Made by a program: the position numbers and the translations under genes | NCBI RefSeq assembly: GCF_018069875.1 | Contig: NZ_JAGQDF010000018.1 | Location: forward strand, 19,602-83,601 | DNA length: 64,000 nt | Reading direction: 5' to 3' | Origin: Ideonella alba | GTDB taxonomy: Bacteria; Pseudomonadota; Gammaproteobacteria; Burkholderiales; Burkholderiaceae_C | In this document: positions 16,597-25,553 of the stretch, piece by piece | Position numbering within the stretch: position 1 is the first letter of the stretch | How the letters are laid out: each line of letters opens with the position of its first letter | Notes under the pieces: model-generated | Told to the model about the DNA's origin: nothing | Database searches by the model: none | What the model saw: the letters and a program-made list of their open reading frames with translations, nothing else

Positions 16597-19275
16597 TCAA
16601 TCGAAGGTGTAGGTGAACTCGCCGTCCGCCGCACCCAGGCGGATCACCTTGAGTTCCTCGCCACGCGCCATGCGCCCCAGGTACTCGATCGAGATCTTGG
16701 GCAGCACGGTGTTGGTGAGGATGGCGTCGATGATGCGCCCGCCGGCCTCGGCGTTGTTGCAGCGGCTGACGATCAGCGAGACCGCGGCGTCGTCGAACTC
16801 GAACGGGATGCGGTGGTTTTCCTCCACGCGCTTCTTGATGCGGCCCAGCTGCAGCCGGATGATCTTGGCCAGCATCTCGTTGGACAGCGGGTAGTAGGGG
16901 ATGGTCACGATCCGGCCCAGCAGCGCGGGCGGGAAGACCTTCATCAGCGGCTCCTGCAGCGCCTCGGCCAGCGAGTCCGGGTCGGGCAGCAGTTCCGGGT
17001 CCTTGCACATGTTCATGATGAGCTCGGAGCCGACGTTGGACGTGAGCAGGATGATCGTGTTCTTGAAGTCGATCATCCGGCCCTCGCCGTCTTCCATGCG
17101 GCCCTTGTCGAAGACCTGGAAGAACAGCTCGTGCACGTCGGAGTGGGCCTTCTCGACCTCGTCGAGCAGCACCACGCTGTAGGGCCGGCGGCGCACCGCC
17201 TCGGTCAGGATGCCGCCCTCGCCGTAGCCCACATACCCCGGAGGCGCGCCCTTGAGGGTGGAGACGGTGTGCGCCTCCTGGAACTCGCTCATGTTGATCG
17301 TGATGACGTTCTGCTCACCACCGTAGAGCGACTCGGCCAGCGCCAGCGCGGTCTCGGTCTTGCCCACGCCCGAGGTGCCGCACAGCATGAACACGCCGAT
17401 CGGCTTGTTCGGGTTGTCCAGCCGGGCGCGCGAGGTCTGGATGCGCTTGGCGATCATGTCCAGGCCATGCTGCTGGCCGATGACGCGCTGGCCGAGCGTT
17501 TCGCCCAGGCGCAGGATGGCTTCCAGCTCGTTCTTGACCATGCGGCCCACCGGGATGCCGGTCCAGTCGGCCACGACGCTGGCCACGGCCTGGGCGTCGG
17601 TGGACGGCATGATCAGCGGCGCATCGCCCTGCAGCTCGGCCAGCGCGGCCTGCTCTTTGCGCAGCTCGTCGATCAGCGCGCCGCGGTCGGCGTCGCCCGC
17701 GGGCACCGCCTGGTCGACCGGCTCGGCGTCGCCGCGCAGCTTGGCGCGCAGGGCCAGCACGCGCTCGACGATCGCTTTCTCGGCCTGCCAGCGCTCTTCC
17801 AGCGCCGCGAGGCGGGTGCGCTCGGCGGTCAGCTTGGCCTCGACCTCGGGGCCGCGCTCGCCGGTGTCGACACCGGCCGCCGCCTCGCGGGCGATGATGC
17901 CCTGCTCAATCTCCAGGGCCTCGATGCGGCGGCGGCTGTCCTCGACCTCGGCCGGAATGGCGTGCTGGCTGACGGCCACGCGGGCGCAGGCGGTGTCGAG
18001 CAGGCTGACCGCCTTGTCGGGCAGCTGGCGCGCCGGGATGTAGCGGTGCGAGAGCTTGACCGCGGCCTCGATGGCCTCATCCAGCAGCTGCACGCGGTGG
18101 TGCTTTTCCAGCACGCTGGCCACGCCACGCAGCATCAGGATGGCCTTGTGCTCGTCGGGCTCGGGCACCTGCACCACCTGGAAGCGACGGGTCAGCGCCG
18201 GGTCCTTCTCGATGTACTTCTTGTACTCGGCCCAGGTGGTGGCGCCGATGGTGCGCAGGTTGCCGCGCGCCAGCGCCGGCTTGAGCAGGTTGGCGGCGTC
18301 GCCGGTGCCGGCCGCACCGCCGGCGCCCACCAGCGTGTGGACCTCGTCGATGAACAGGATGATCGGCTTGGGGCTGGCCTGGACTTCGTCGATGACCTGG
18401 CGCAGGCGCTGCTCGAACTCGCCCTTCATGCTGGCGCCGGCCTGCAGCAGGCCCAGGTCCAGCGACAGCAGCGACACGCCCTGCAGCTGCGGCGGCACGT
18501 CGCCGCGCGCCAGACGCTGGGCGAAGCCCTCGACCACCGCGGTCTTGCCCACGCCGGCCTCGCCGGTCAGGATGGGGTTGTTCTGGCGGCGGCGCATCAG
18601 GATGTCGACGATCTGGCGGATCTCTTCATCGCGGCCGGTGACCGGGTCGATCTTGCCCTCGCGCGCCCGCTCGGTGAGGTCCACCGTGAACTTCTTCAGG
18701 GCCTCCTGCTTGCCCATCGCCGCCGGCGCGATCGCGCCCTCGGCCTCGCCCGGCTGGGCGCTGCCCATGCTGCTGCCGTCCTGGGCGCCCAGGCGGGCCT
18801 CGGCGGTGCCGCTGCACAGCTTGGGGAACTGCTCGACCAGGTCGTCGGGCTTGATCTTCTCGAACTGGCGCGAGATGCCCAGCAGCGCATTGCGCAGGCT
18901 GTTGGTCTTGAGCAGGCCGATCAGCAGGTGGCCGGTGCGCACCTGGGTCTCGCCGAACATCAGCGTGCCGTAGACCCAGCCGCGCTCGATCGCGTTCTCG
19001 ATGTGCTCGGAGAAGTCGGAGATCGCGGTGGAGCCGCGCGGCAGGCGGTCCAGCGCGGTGGTGATGTCGCGCGCCAGCACCGAGGCATCCAGCTGGTAGT
19101 GGCGCATCAGCGCCTCCAGGTCGGTGTCGGCGGTCTGCACCAGCTGGGCCAGCCAGTGCACCAGCTCCACATAGGGGTTGCCGCGCATCTTGCAGAACAC
19201 CGTGGCCCCCTCGACGGCCTTGTAGGCCAGGGGGTTGAGTTTTCCGAACAGGGCGACTCGGCTGATCTCGCTCAT
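16597..19275 (-). CDS. clpV: T6SS sheath-disassembly ATPase ClpV (TssH)
   Basis: ClpV is the AAA+ ATPase that extracts and recycles the contracted TssB/TssC sheath. The 892-residue product (start ATG 19273-19275, MSEISRVALFGKL, with AAGGA upstream) has an N-terminal Clp repeat domain and two AAA+ modules, with Walker A GEAGVGKT at 238-245 and GTSGVGKT at 633-640. Between them lies a charged coiled middle domain (about 420-560), and a Clp C-terminal domain ends the protein. Its start overlaps the tssG stop as ATGA, so the two are coupled. Length and layout are those of T6SS ClpV rather than housekeeping ClpB. Confidence 0.96.
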   Translation of the reverse strand: MSEISRVALFGKLNPLAYKAVEGATVFCKMRGNPYVELVHWLAQLVQTADTDLEALMRHYQLDASVLARDITTALDRLPRGSTAISDFSEHIENAIERGWVYGTLMFGETQVRTGHLLIGLLKTNSLRNALLGISRQFEKIKPDDLVEQFPKLCSGTAEARLGAQDGSSMGSAQPGEAEGAIAPAAMGKQEALKKFTVDLTERAREGKIDPVTGRDEEIRQIVDILMRRRQNNPILTGEAGVGKTAVVEGFAQRLARGDVPPQLQGVSLLSLDLGLLQAGASMKGEFEQRLRQVIDEVQASPKPIILFIDEVHTLVGAGGAAGTGDAANLLKPALARGNLRTIGATTWAEYKKYIEKDPALTRRFQVVQVPEPDEHKAILMLRGVASVLEKHHRVQLLDEAIEAAVKLSHRYIPARQLPDKAVSLLDTACARVAVSQHAIPAEVEDSRRRIEALEIEQGIIAREAAAGVDTGERGPEVEAKLTAERTRLAALEERWQAEKAIVERVLALRAKLRGDAEPVDQAVPAGDADRGALIDELRKEQAALAELQGDAPLIMPSTDAQAVASVVADWTGIPVGRMVKNELEAILRLGETLGQRVIGQQHGLDMIAKRIQTSRARLDNPNKPIGVFMLCGTSGVGKTETALALAESLYGGEQNVITINMSEFQEAHTVSTLKGAPPGYVGYGEGGILTEAVRRRPYSVVLLDEVEKAHSDVHELFFQVFDKGRMEDGEGRMIDFKNTIILLTSNVGSELIMNMCKDPELLPDPDSLAEALQEPLMKVFPPALLGRIVTIPYYPLSNEMLAKIIRLQLGRIKKRVEENHRIPFEFDDAAVSLIVSRCNNAEAGGRIIDAILTNTVLPKISIEYLGRMARGEELKVIRLGAADGEFTYTFD

Positions 19276-20390
19276 GGTGTTCCTTGTGTGGCGCCAAAGG
19301 GCGGTGGGGGAGGGGAAGCCGCAGGGGCGGAAGGGGTGCGTCGGGTGCGCAGGATGCGTTCGGCGTCGAGCAGCAGGTCGCCCGCGTCCTGCTCGCGGCG
19401 GTAGTGGCCCAGCCAGCTGGCGCGACCCAGCGGCGTGGTGCGCCGGCCCAGGTGGGCGCGCGGCACCTGCTGGCGGCGCAGCACCAGGCGCAGGTCCCAG
19501 TCGAACTCCAGGCCCACCCATTGGCGCACCATGGCGTGCAGGCGGGCCAGGTCACGGCCGCCGGGCAGGAAGTCGTGGTAGCGCGGCAGGTCGAGCGGGC
19601 CGATGACGATGCGGAACTTGTGCTGCACGTCCCAGACGCTGCCACCCAGCACCGCGCCGCCGCCCAGCGGCTGGCCATCGCGCTTGGACAGCCGGCTGCG
19701 CTCGGCGCGGCCCAGCGCCATCCAGTGGCCGCACCATTGTTCGATGCGCACCGGCACGTCGAACTCGGCGCGCAGCCAGCACAGTAGGCCGTCGGCGTCG
19801 CGGGTGGCGCGCGCCAGCCGACCGGCGAACAGCAGCTTGGGCATGTCGCCTGCGGCGTCGCGCTTGAGCAGGGTCTCGTTGCCGATGCCGAACAGCGAGC
19901 CGATCCAGCGCGCATAGCGGCTGTCGTTCAAATGATCGAAGCCGACCGTGGGCTGGGCTCGCGCCCAGGCGCGGTAGAACAGCAGCGCGAAGCGGTGGGT
20001 CAGGTGGTCCAGGAAGCGCGCCAGCGCCTGGTCGCCGTGCTGGTGGGCGCGTTCACGCGCGAACTCGGTGAGGTGGATGGGCAGCGCGCCGTTGGGGCCG
20101 GTCAGGCCGAAGGCCCGCTGCATCAGCCAGCGCCGGCCCTTGGGCGTCTGGATCACGCCGGTGACGTTGGCCGGCGCGAAGCTCAGCTCTGGTGGCTGGC
20201 CCACGCGCAGCGGCTCGTCGCTGGGGCGCATGGCCTCGCCCAGGCGCGGCAGCTCGGGGTGCAGCGCCTCGATGCGGCGCAGCGTCAGGAAGAAGTCCTG
20301 GTGGCCCGGACGCTCGGCCAGGTCGCGCCACAGGGCCTCGCGCTCGGCCTCGAGGTGGCGGGTGGGCAGTGCGGGCGGCAGGCTGGTCAT
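19272..20390 (-). CDS. tssG: T6SS baseplate protein TssG
   Basis: TssG and TssF form the wedge of the T6SS baseplate. The 372-residue product has the family features: an FFLTLRRIEALHPELPRLG segment near the N-terminus, VTGVIQTPKGRRWLMQRAFGLTGPNGALPIHLTEFARER typical of this family (about 75-110), and the central RYARWIGSLFGIG region. The C-terminus is a Pro-rich tail. It follows tssF by 7 bp and its stop overlaps the clpV start, so it lies in the middle of the leftward operon. Confidence 0.95.
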   Translation of the reverse strand: MTSLPPALPTRHLEAEREALWRDLAERPGHQDFFLTLRRIEALHPELPRLGEAMRPSDEPLRVGQPPELSFAPANVTGVIQTPKGRRWLMQRAFGLTGPNGALPIHLTEFARERAHQHGDQALARFLDHLTHRFALLFYRAWARAQPTVGFDHLNDSRYARWIGSLFGIGNETLLKRDAAGDMPKLLFAGRLARATRDADGLLCWLRAEFDVPVRIEQWCGHWMALGRAERSRLSKRDGQPLGGGAVLGGSVWDVQHKFRIVIGPLDLPRYHDFLPGGRDLARLHAMVRQWVGLEFDWDLRLVLRRQQVPRAHLGRRTTPLGRASWLGHYRREQDAGDLLLDAERILRTRRTPSAPAASPPPPPFGATQGTP

Positions 20391-20397
20391 CGCTCGC

Positions 20398-22263
20398 TCA
20401 CAGCACGGGGCGCTGGCCCAGCATCGGCTTCCAGCGGGCGATCGGGCCGCGCGACAGCGAGACCAGCGAGGTCTCGACGAAGCTGTTGAGCGAGGCGTGG
20501 CGCGCCAGGTAGTGGTGCAGCGCGGCGCCGAACAGGTAGGCGCTGCCGCCCTCGTGGCCGAGTTCGTCCACCGTCAGCTCAACCTCGATGCCGCGGCCGA
20601 AGGCGATCGGGCCGCGCACCGGATGGCGGCGCACCACCGGCCGCGTGCGCACGCCCTGCAGCGACTCGATCTGCCGGCGCTGGGCCGGCTCGCCCGCCAT
20701 CGGGAAGCGGCTGAGCAGGTCGCGCAGCGCGGCCGCGGCCTCGCCGCCCTCGGTATCGAGCAGCGACAGGTAGTTCAGCGACAGCAGGTTCAGCAGCCGC
20801 CAGGCCACGCCGCCTTCGCGCAGCGCGGTCTGCGGCCGGGACGGGCCGTTGACCACGCGCACCGCGTTCAGCGGCACCGGCGCATCGAGTTGGAACTCGG
20901 CCTGGCCGCCGGCCATCGGGATGAAGATCGGCAGGTCGCGGTTGGTGCAGCGGGCCTTCAGCGCCACCTGGCGCAGGTCGCCCGAGTAGGGCGCCTCCTC
21001 GGGGTCGACCAGCGAGACAAAGACCTCGGAGCCGATGTAGCCCGAGCGCGGGCCCTCGCGGCGCGCCGCCTCGGACGGCAGGCGTGGCTCGCGCCACGAG
21101 GAGTAGTAGGCCGGCTGGCCGGTGGGCGCCCGGTGGTCGGGCGCGAACATCGGCATGAAGCGGCGCTCATCGCCCTTGTCGTCGTAGCCGGTCAGCGACA
21201 GCAGGTCATAGACCTCGAAGTCCAGCGGCGCGGTGCGGTCGGGCACGACATGGAACTCGTACTGGCCGTCGTCGACCTGGATGCGGTCCATGCGCTTGGT
21301 GAACAGGTTCACCGCCGGCACACAGTGCAGCATGAAGTGGCTGGCGTCGACCACGCCTTCCAGGCCGGTGCCGGGCCGGTTGAGCAGCAGCGTCAGCTCC
21401 AGCGCATGGCCGTCCAGGCGTTGCAGCACCGGACGCAGGCCCTGGATGTCGACGAACAGGAAGCGCTCGGGGAAAGTGAAGTGCTCCTGCAGCAGGCGCA
21501 CGCCGCCAAAGCCGCGCAGCGTGACGGGCAGCATGGCCTCGTCGTCGCTGTAGCCCACCGGCTGCACCGCCGAGGCCGGCAGCAGCTGGCGGCTGTCGGC
21601 CAGGCCGGGCGCGCCGGCCAGCACGCCCACGGTGCTGCCCAGCACCAGCTCGTGCACGCGCATCGCCACCTCGGTGGGACCGCCCACGTAGAAGCGCAGG
21701 CTGTCCAGGTCGAGCTGCGACAGCTTCATGCCCGCGGGCAGTTGCAGCCGCACCCGGATGCCGGCCCGCGGCCGCTCGGGCAGGCCCAGGCCGGCGATGT
21801 TGAGATCGGCCAGGTTCAGCAGGTACTCGGCCTGGGTGGTGCTCAGCGGGGTCAGCCGCAGCGGGCTGGCGGTGCGGTACTCGCAGCGGGTGCTGGTGTT
21901 GGCCAGCGGCGGTGCGTAGAGCGGCAGGTCGCGCGGCAGCGGCGGTGCCTTCAGCAGGTTGGCGTCGGGCACCGGGTGGACCTGGGCCACCAGCATCGAG
22001 GGGATCGGCGCCAGGAAATTGGGGTACAGCAGCTCCAGCAGCCGGTGCGAGAAGCGCGGGAACTCGCTGTCCTGGCGCAGCTGCACGCGCGCGGCGAGGA
22101 AGGCGCAGCCTTCGAGCAGACGTTCGACGTAGGGGTCGGTGACCTCCATCGACTCCATGCCCAGGCGCGAGGCGATCTTCGGGAACTCGGCAGCGAACTC
22201 CGCGCCCACCTCGTAGAGGTAGCGCAGTTCCTGGTTGTAGTAGCGCAGCAGCCGGGCGTCCAT
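20398..22263 (-). CDS. tssF: T6SS baseplate protein TssF
   Basis: TssF is the main baseplate wedge protein. The 621-residue product begins with the highly conserved LLRYYNQELRYL and FPKIASRLGM segments, followed by DPYVERLLEGCAFLAARV and PRFSHRLLELLYPNFLAPIPS. These are diagnostic for the family, and the length is normal. It sits 13 bp after tssE and 7 bp before tssG in the order E-F-G-clpV that is common in T6SS operons. Confidence 0.96.
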   Translation of the reverse strand: MDARLLRYYNQELRYLYEVGAEFAAEFPKIASRLGMESMEVTDPYVERLLEGCAFLAARVQLRQDSEFPRFSHRLLELLYPNFLAPIPSMLVAQVHPVPDANLLKAPPLPRDLPLYAPPLANTSTRCEYRTASPLRLTPLSTTQAEYLLNLADLNIAGLGLPERPRAGIRVRLQLPAGMKLSQLDLDSLRFYVGGPTEVAMRVHELVLGSTVGVLAGAPGLADSRQLLPASAVQPVGYSDDEAMLPVTLRGFGGVRLLQEHFTFPERFLFVDIQGLRPVLQRLDGHALELTLLLNRPGTGLEGVVDASHFMLHCVPAVNLFTKRMDRIQVDDGQYEFHVVPDRTAPLDFEVYDLLSLTGYDDKGDERRFMPMFAPDHRAPTGQPAYYSSWREPRLPSEAARREGPRSGYIGSEVFVSLVDPEEAPYSGDLRQVALKARCTNRDLPIFIPMAGGQAEFQLDAPVPLNAVRVVNGPSRPQTALREGGVAWRLLNLLSLNYLSLLDTEGGEAAAALRDLLSRFPMAGEPAQRRQIESLQGVRTRPVVRRHPVRGPIAFGRGIEVELTVDELGHEGGSAYLFGAALHHYLARHASLNSFVETSLVSLSRGPIARWKPMLGQRPVL

Positions 22264-22276
22264 GGGCTCTGGCGGG

Positions 22277-22804
22277 TCAGGCGCGCACGTCGCGCAGGCG
22301 GGTGGTGCCGGTCTCGAAGTCGACGTCGGCCGCCAGCAGCAGCTCCAGCGGCACCGGCTGGTTCCACATGAAGCCGCGGATCGTCATCTGCATCGTGTTG
22401 TGGTGGTTGTCGTGGTCGACCTTGACGTCGACCTCCAGCGTGGCGGGGTCGATGCGCGGCTCGAAGGTCTTGATGCAGTCGGCGACCGCCCGCTTGATGG
22501 TAGGGATGTCGACCGAGGACAGGGTCTGGCCCGAGAAGGCCGGCATGCCGAAGTTCAGCACCGAGCGGCGGGCGAGCTCGTTGTGCTGCCAGAGCTGGTG
22601 CTCGGCGCGACGCTCGGAGCGCGGCTCGGGCTCGGGGCGGGTGGCGTTGAACAGCCAGCTCAGGTCGCGCAGCACGGCCTGGCGCAACTGCTGACGGGTC
22701 AGCACGCGCGCGGCGGCCGTCTCGGTCTGCTGACGGGGCTCGGGATCGATCAGCCGGTCGAGCAGGGAGGGCTGGAGCCGGTCACGCGAGGCCAGTTCAG
22801 CCAT
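22277..22804 (-). CDS. tssE: T6SS baseplate gp25-like protein TssE
   Basis: TssE is the phage gp25-like baseplate component that nucleates sheath polymerisation. The 175-residue product has the N-terminal LQPSLLDRLIDPEP segment typical of TssE, then LRQAVLRDLSWLFN, RSVLNFGMP and the C-terminal IKTFEPRI...RGFMW core. The ATG overlaps the end of tagJ by 8 bp, showing tight coupling. Assignment is secure from motif order and context. Confidence 0.95.
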   Translation of the reverse strand: MAELASRDRLQPSLLDRLIDPEPRQQTETAAARVLTRQQLRQAVLRDLSWLFNATRPEPEPRSERRAEHQLWQHNELARRSVLNFGMPAFSGQTLSSVDIPTIKRAVADCIKTFEPRIDPATLEVDVKVDHDNHHNTMQMTIRGFMWNQPVPLELLLAADVDFETGTTRLRDVRA

Positions 22805-23627
22805 TCGCGGCGTCCTCGCCGGCGCTGGGCTGCAGCTCGATGTGGCGGATCGACAGCAGGTCGTGCTCGCCCTGGTCGGTGACCAGCACGCGCTGGCCCA
22901 GGCCGAACCAGCGCTCCGGGCCGCCCTCGCGCCACTCGGTCTTGCGGGCCATCAGGATCAGGCCGTCGGTGCTTTTCTCGCTGCCCGGGTAGCGCGAGGG
23001 CACCATGGCCACCGCTTCGCCGCCGTTGGCGAAGGTCAGGCGCGCCGGCAGCCAGACCTGGTCGCGCAGGTCGGTGGGCGCCTCGAAACGAATGGCCGAC
23101 AGGCGCGAGAAGGGCACCCAGTAGTACTTGCCGTTGATCGCGGCCTCCAGCACCGGGCCCAGGCGCGAATCGGCATCGGCGATCCAGTCGAAGGCCACGC
23201 CGTCGATCGTGCCGGCGGTGGCCGGCGCCTCGTCGAAGGCGCGCGCCGCCAGCGCGTGCGACTGCGCGGCATCGCCGGCACCGGCCTGCAGCATCGATTC
23301 GATCAGCAGCGCCAGCCACTGGTCGGGCTGGCCGAAGACCATCGGCGAGCGGCGGCCGGCGAAGACCGCGTCGCGCAGCTTTTCGCAGCGCAGTGCGTGG
23401 CCGACCATCTCGCGCATCGGGCCGGCTTCGCTGTCCATGTCGGCCAGCACGTTGAGCTGGGTGTGGGCGCGTTCCCACTGGCCCAGCACGCACAGCAGCT
23501 GGGCCAGGAAGACCCGCAGCCGGGCATCAGCCGGTTTGGCGCGCACCGCCTGGGTGAGTGCCGCCAGGGCGGACTGGGGGTCGCCGGCGCGCAGGGCGGT
23601 TTCGGCAGTGGCAAGGGCGTCGTTCAT
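22797..23627 (-). CDS. tagJ: T6SS accessory protein TagJ (ImpE)
   Basis: TagJ/ImpE proteins bind sheath component TssB and modulate ClpV recycling in some T6SS types. The 276-residue product has N-terminal tetratricopeptide-like helices (ALRAGDPQSALAALTQAVRAKPAD..., about 5-90). A characteristic second half follows, with FDWIADADSRLGPVLEAAINGKYYWVPFSRL and DLRDQVWLPARL. It overlaps tssE by 8 bp and follows the zinc-ribbon gene in reading order. The family match is clear from these motifs. Confidence 0.9.
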   Translation of the reverse strand: MNDALATAETALRAGDPQSALAALTQAVRAKPADARLRVFLAQLLCVLGQWERAHTQLNVLADMDSEAGPMREMVGHALRCEKLRDAVFAGRRSPMVFGQPDQWLALLIESMLQAGAGDAAQSHALAARAFDEAPATAGTIDGVAFDWIADADSRLGPVLEAAINGKYYWVPFSRLSAIRFEAPTDLRDQVWLPARLTFANGGEAVAMVPSRYPGSEKSTDGLILMARKTEWREGGPERWFGLGQRVLVTDQGEHDLLSIRHIELQPSAGEDAANG

Positions 23628-23649
23628 GGTGGGGTCGCCGCAGGGGCGC

Positions 23650-24237
23650 TCAGAAGGCGTGGCCGCAGTCGGTGCAGAAGCGCGCCGAGCGCGAGGTCAT
23701 GGCGCCGCAGGCGGGGCAGCTCTTGTGCGTGCTGGCCAGGTCGTAGCCGCACTCGGCACAGAAGCGGCCGCCGTCGCTGGGCGTGCGGCAGTTGGGGCAG
23801 TAGGCGCCGGCGGCATCGGCGCTGGCCGATGCGGTGGCGCCCCCACCCCCGGCCGAGCGGGCGCCGCCGCGGCGCTCGACAGCGCATTTCTCGCAGCAGC
23901 CCTCGGACGGGTTGAAGCACTCGTTGCAGACGGTGGCGTGGCAGACCTCGCAGTTGACGAACTGGCTCTCGGCCTGGCGCATCGCGGTGGCCAGTTCGCT
24001 GTCGCGGGCCGATTTCGCGCGCATGTCGGCCAGGCTGGTGCTGGCGCGGCCGGCGTTGTCCATGCCGGGCAGCAGGAAGGTGAACTTGTGCAGCAGCGTC
24101 GACAGCTGGCCCATGCGGTAGGGCTTGAAGGGGCTGCGCCAGGTGTTCGAGCAGTGGGCACAGGCGAACTCGAACTGGAAGCCCGCCTGCATGTGCGAGC
24201 CGATGACGCTGAGGTCGCGGTACTGGTTCAGGGGCAT
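23650..24237 (-). CDS. Multi-zinc-ribbon protein within the T6SS operon
   Basis: The start ATG at 24235-24237 gives 195 residues (MPLNQYRDLSVIG). Cysteine pairs run through the protein: CAHC near 26, CEVC and CNEC near 100, CCEKC near 115, and a C-terminal double zinc ribbon (CPNC...CAEC and CPAC...CTDC, about 145-190). A helical Met/Leu/Phe-rich segment lies between. There is no export signal. It sits between the third hcp gene (25 bp gap) and tagJ (22 bp gap), so it is a constant part of the operon, but it is not a core T6SS component. I infer an accessory role, possibly assembly or binding; the exact function is unknown. Confidence 0.8.
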   Translation of the reverse strand: MPLNQYRDLSVIGSHMQAGFQFEFACAHCSNTWRSPFKPYRMGQLSTLLHKFTFLLPGMDNAGRASTSLADMRAKSARDSELATAMRQAESQFVNCEVCHATVCNECFNPSEGCCEKCAVERRGGARSAGGGGATASASADAAGAYCPNCRTPSDGGRFCAECGYDLASTHKSCPACGAMTSRSARFCTDCGHAF

Positions 24238-24262
24238 GGGTGGGCCTCGCTGGCTGTGCCGC

Positions 24263-24886
24263 TCAGTTGCGGCGGTTGCCGCCGCCGCCATTGCGCGAGC
24301 CGGCTCGGTTGTTGCCGCCCCGGCCGTCGCGATCGCGGTCGTTGCCGTCGTCGTCGCGGTCGTCGTCATCGCGCCGTGGACGCTGGCGGCGCGGCGCGTT
24401 CAGCGAGGCATTGGGCGGACGCATGATCTCGGCGTCGGTGGCGACCTTCTGGCCCAGGGGGTTCTTGACGTAGTGCTTGAACTTGATCGAGTTGAAGTCG
24501 CACTCCCAGTGCTCGTCCATGTCGGCCGAGGCGTCCGACAGCGAGCCGGTCATCGACAGGCTGATGATGCGCAGGTTGGTCAGCTCCACCCACAGCTCGA
24601 ACTCGTTGTAGGTCCAGTCCGAGAAGCAGATCTGGGCCTTGGGGAAGGGCTTGCCGGTGTTCAGGGCCTTCATCAGCACCGTCGACGAGCGGTCGGGCGG
24701 TTTGGTGAAGCTGAACTTGGTGGGCACGACCTCGTCACGGCCATCGCCCTCGGCCTGCTGGAACGCGGCGCCCCAGTTCCAGTCGTCGAGCTCGATCCAT
24801 TTCTCGAAGCCGTCGACTTCACTTTCGCCGACGACGGGGCCGCCGCCCTCGGTGGACAGCGACATGAACAACGGGGTGGACGGCAT
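24263..24886 (-). CDS. Hcp-family tube protein with a charged C-terminal tail
   Basis: The 207-residue product has the Hcp beta-barrel pattern: an N-terminal FEKWIELDDWNWG segment, a FSFTKPPDRSSTVLMKAL core, and an AQICFSDWTYNEFELWVELTNLRIISLSM region ahead of the HWECDFNSIKFKHY C-terminal strands. After about residue 165 comes a disordered tail of Arg, Asp, Gly and Asn (DDDDRDDDGNDRDRDGRGG-like), absent from the two sister genes. It is the third of three tandem hcp-like genes, 27 bp after the second. It could be a specialised tube subunit or cap; this is inferred. Confidence 0.85.
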   Translation of the reverse strand: MPSTPLFMSLSTEGGGPVVGESEVDGFEKWIELDDWNWGAAFQQAEGDGRDEVVPTKFSFTKPPDRSSTVLMKALNTGKPFPKAQICFSDWTYNEFELWVELTNLRIISLSMTGSLSDASADMDEHWECDFNSIKFKHYVKNPLGQKVATDAEIMRPPNASLNAPRRQRPRRDDDDRDDDGNDRDRDGRGGNNRAGSRNGGGGNRRN

Positions 24887-24913
24887 GGTGGGTGCGCCTG
24901 TGCAGGAAGGAGA

Positions 24914-25429
24914 TCAGCGGTCGCTGCGCCCCCGCGCCTCGGCGGAGAAGGTCAGGCGGCCGGAGTGTTCGTCTCGGCGCTTGGTGGTCGGGTAGTAGTC
25001 GACCCCGATCAGCGCATAGGACAGCTTCAGGGAGCACTTGATCTGCGCCACCTTGCCGCTGTTGATGTCGAGTTGCAGGTCCTCGACGTAGCCGTTGCGG
25101 GCCTCGATCGTGAGCAGCTCCCGAGGTCGGTCCTTGGGCTGCACCGCGTGGATCATCGACAACCTGGCCTTGGTGAACTTGTCGCGGTGCCGCAGGGCCT
25201 TGAGCAGGTTGATCGTGGCGGTGTCGAAGTAGCCGGACAGGTCCAGCGTCTCGAACTTGACCCCCGAGCCGTCGCGCTGCGACACCTCGGCACGCACTTC
25301 CTGGACCGACATGCCCCATTTCCAGCCGTCGATCTCGATCTGGTGCTTGAAGCCGGCCACGGTGGATTCGCCACGCAACTGTCCGGCCTTCTCGAAGGTG
25401 ATGTCCAGGTAGAAGAGGGTGTCGCTCAT
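24914..25429 (-). CDS. Hcp-family tube protein, second copy
   Basis: The 171-residue product shows the Hcp fold pattern: MSDTLFYLDITFEKAGQLRG, then FKHQIEIDGWKWG, a central LDLSGYFDTATINLLKALRHRDKF, and C-terminal strands CSLKLSYALIGVDYYPTT. It is clearly divergent from its two neighbours, which suggests specialisation rather than recent duplication. It lies 124 bp after the first hcp gene, beyond a strong stem-loop, and 27 bp before the third. Its function as an alternative tube subunit or cargo carrier is inferred. Confidence 0.85.
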   Translation of the reverse strand: MSDTLFYLDITFEKAGQLRGESTVAGFKHQIEIDGWKWGMSVQEVRAEVSQRDGSGVKFETLDLSGYFDTATINLLKALRHRDKFTKARLSMIHAVQPKDRPRELLTIEARNGYVEDLQLDINSGKVAQIKCSLKLSYALIGVDYYPTTKRRDEHSGRLTFSAEARGRSDR

Positions 25430-25459
25430 GGCGGGACCGTGGGCTCAGGACAAATCAAG

Positions 25460-25481
25460 CGCGCGCGCCGAGGCGCGCGCG
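25460..25481 (-). terminator. Stem-loop after the first hcp gene (attenuator-like)
   Basis: A 9-bp GC stem (arms 25460-25468 and 25473-25481, alternating G and C) with the 4-base loop CGAG lies in the 124-bp gap between hcp1 and hcp2. In the leftward transcript the stem is followed by CTTGATTTG, a weak U-rich run. This suggests partial termination or 3' protection, making hcp1 more abundant than the genes after it. Confidence 0.5.
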
Positions 25482-25553
25482 ACTTCGGCAGGGTTTCCCG
25501 GTCCGGCTGGCACAGGGCCGGAGAAACCGTGCACGGGCAGTGCGGCCTGGGCC

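Noticed and set aside
16813..19404. Long plus-strand frame opposite clpV
   Set aside because: Antisense artefact of the GC-rich clpV gene; no recognisable motif.
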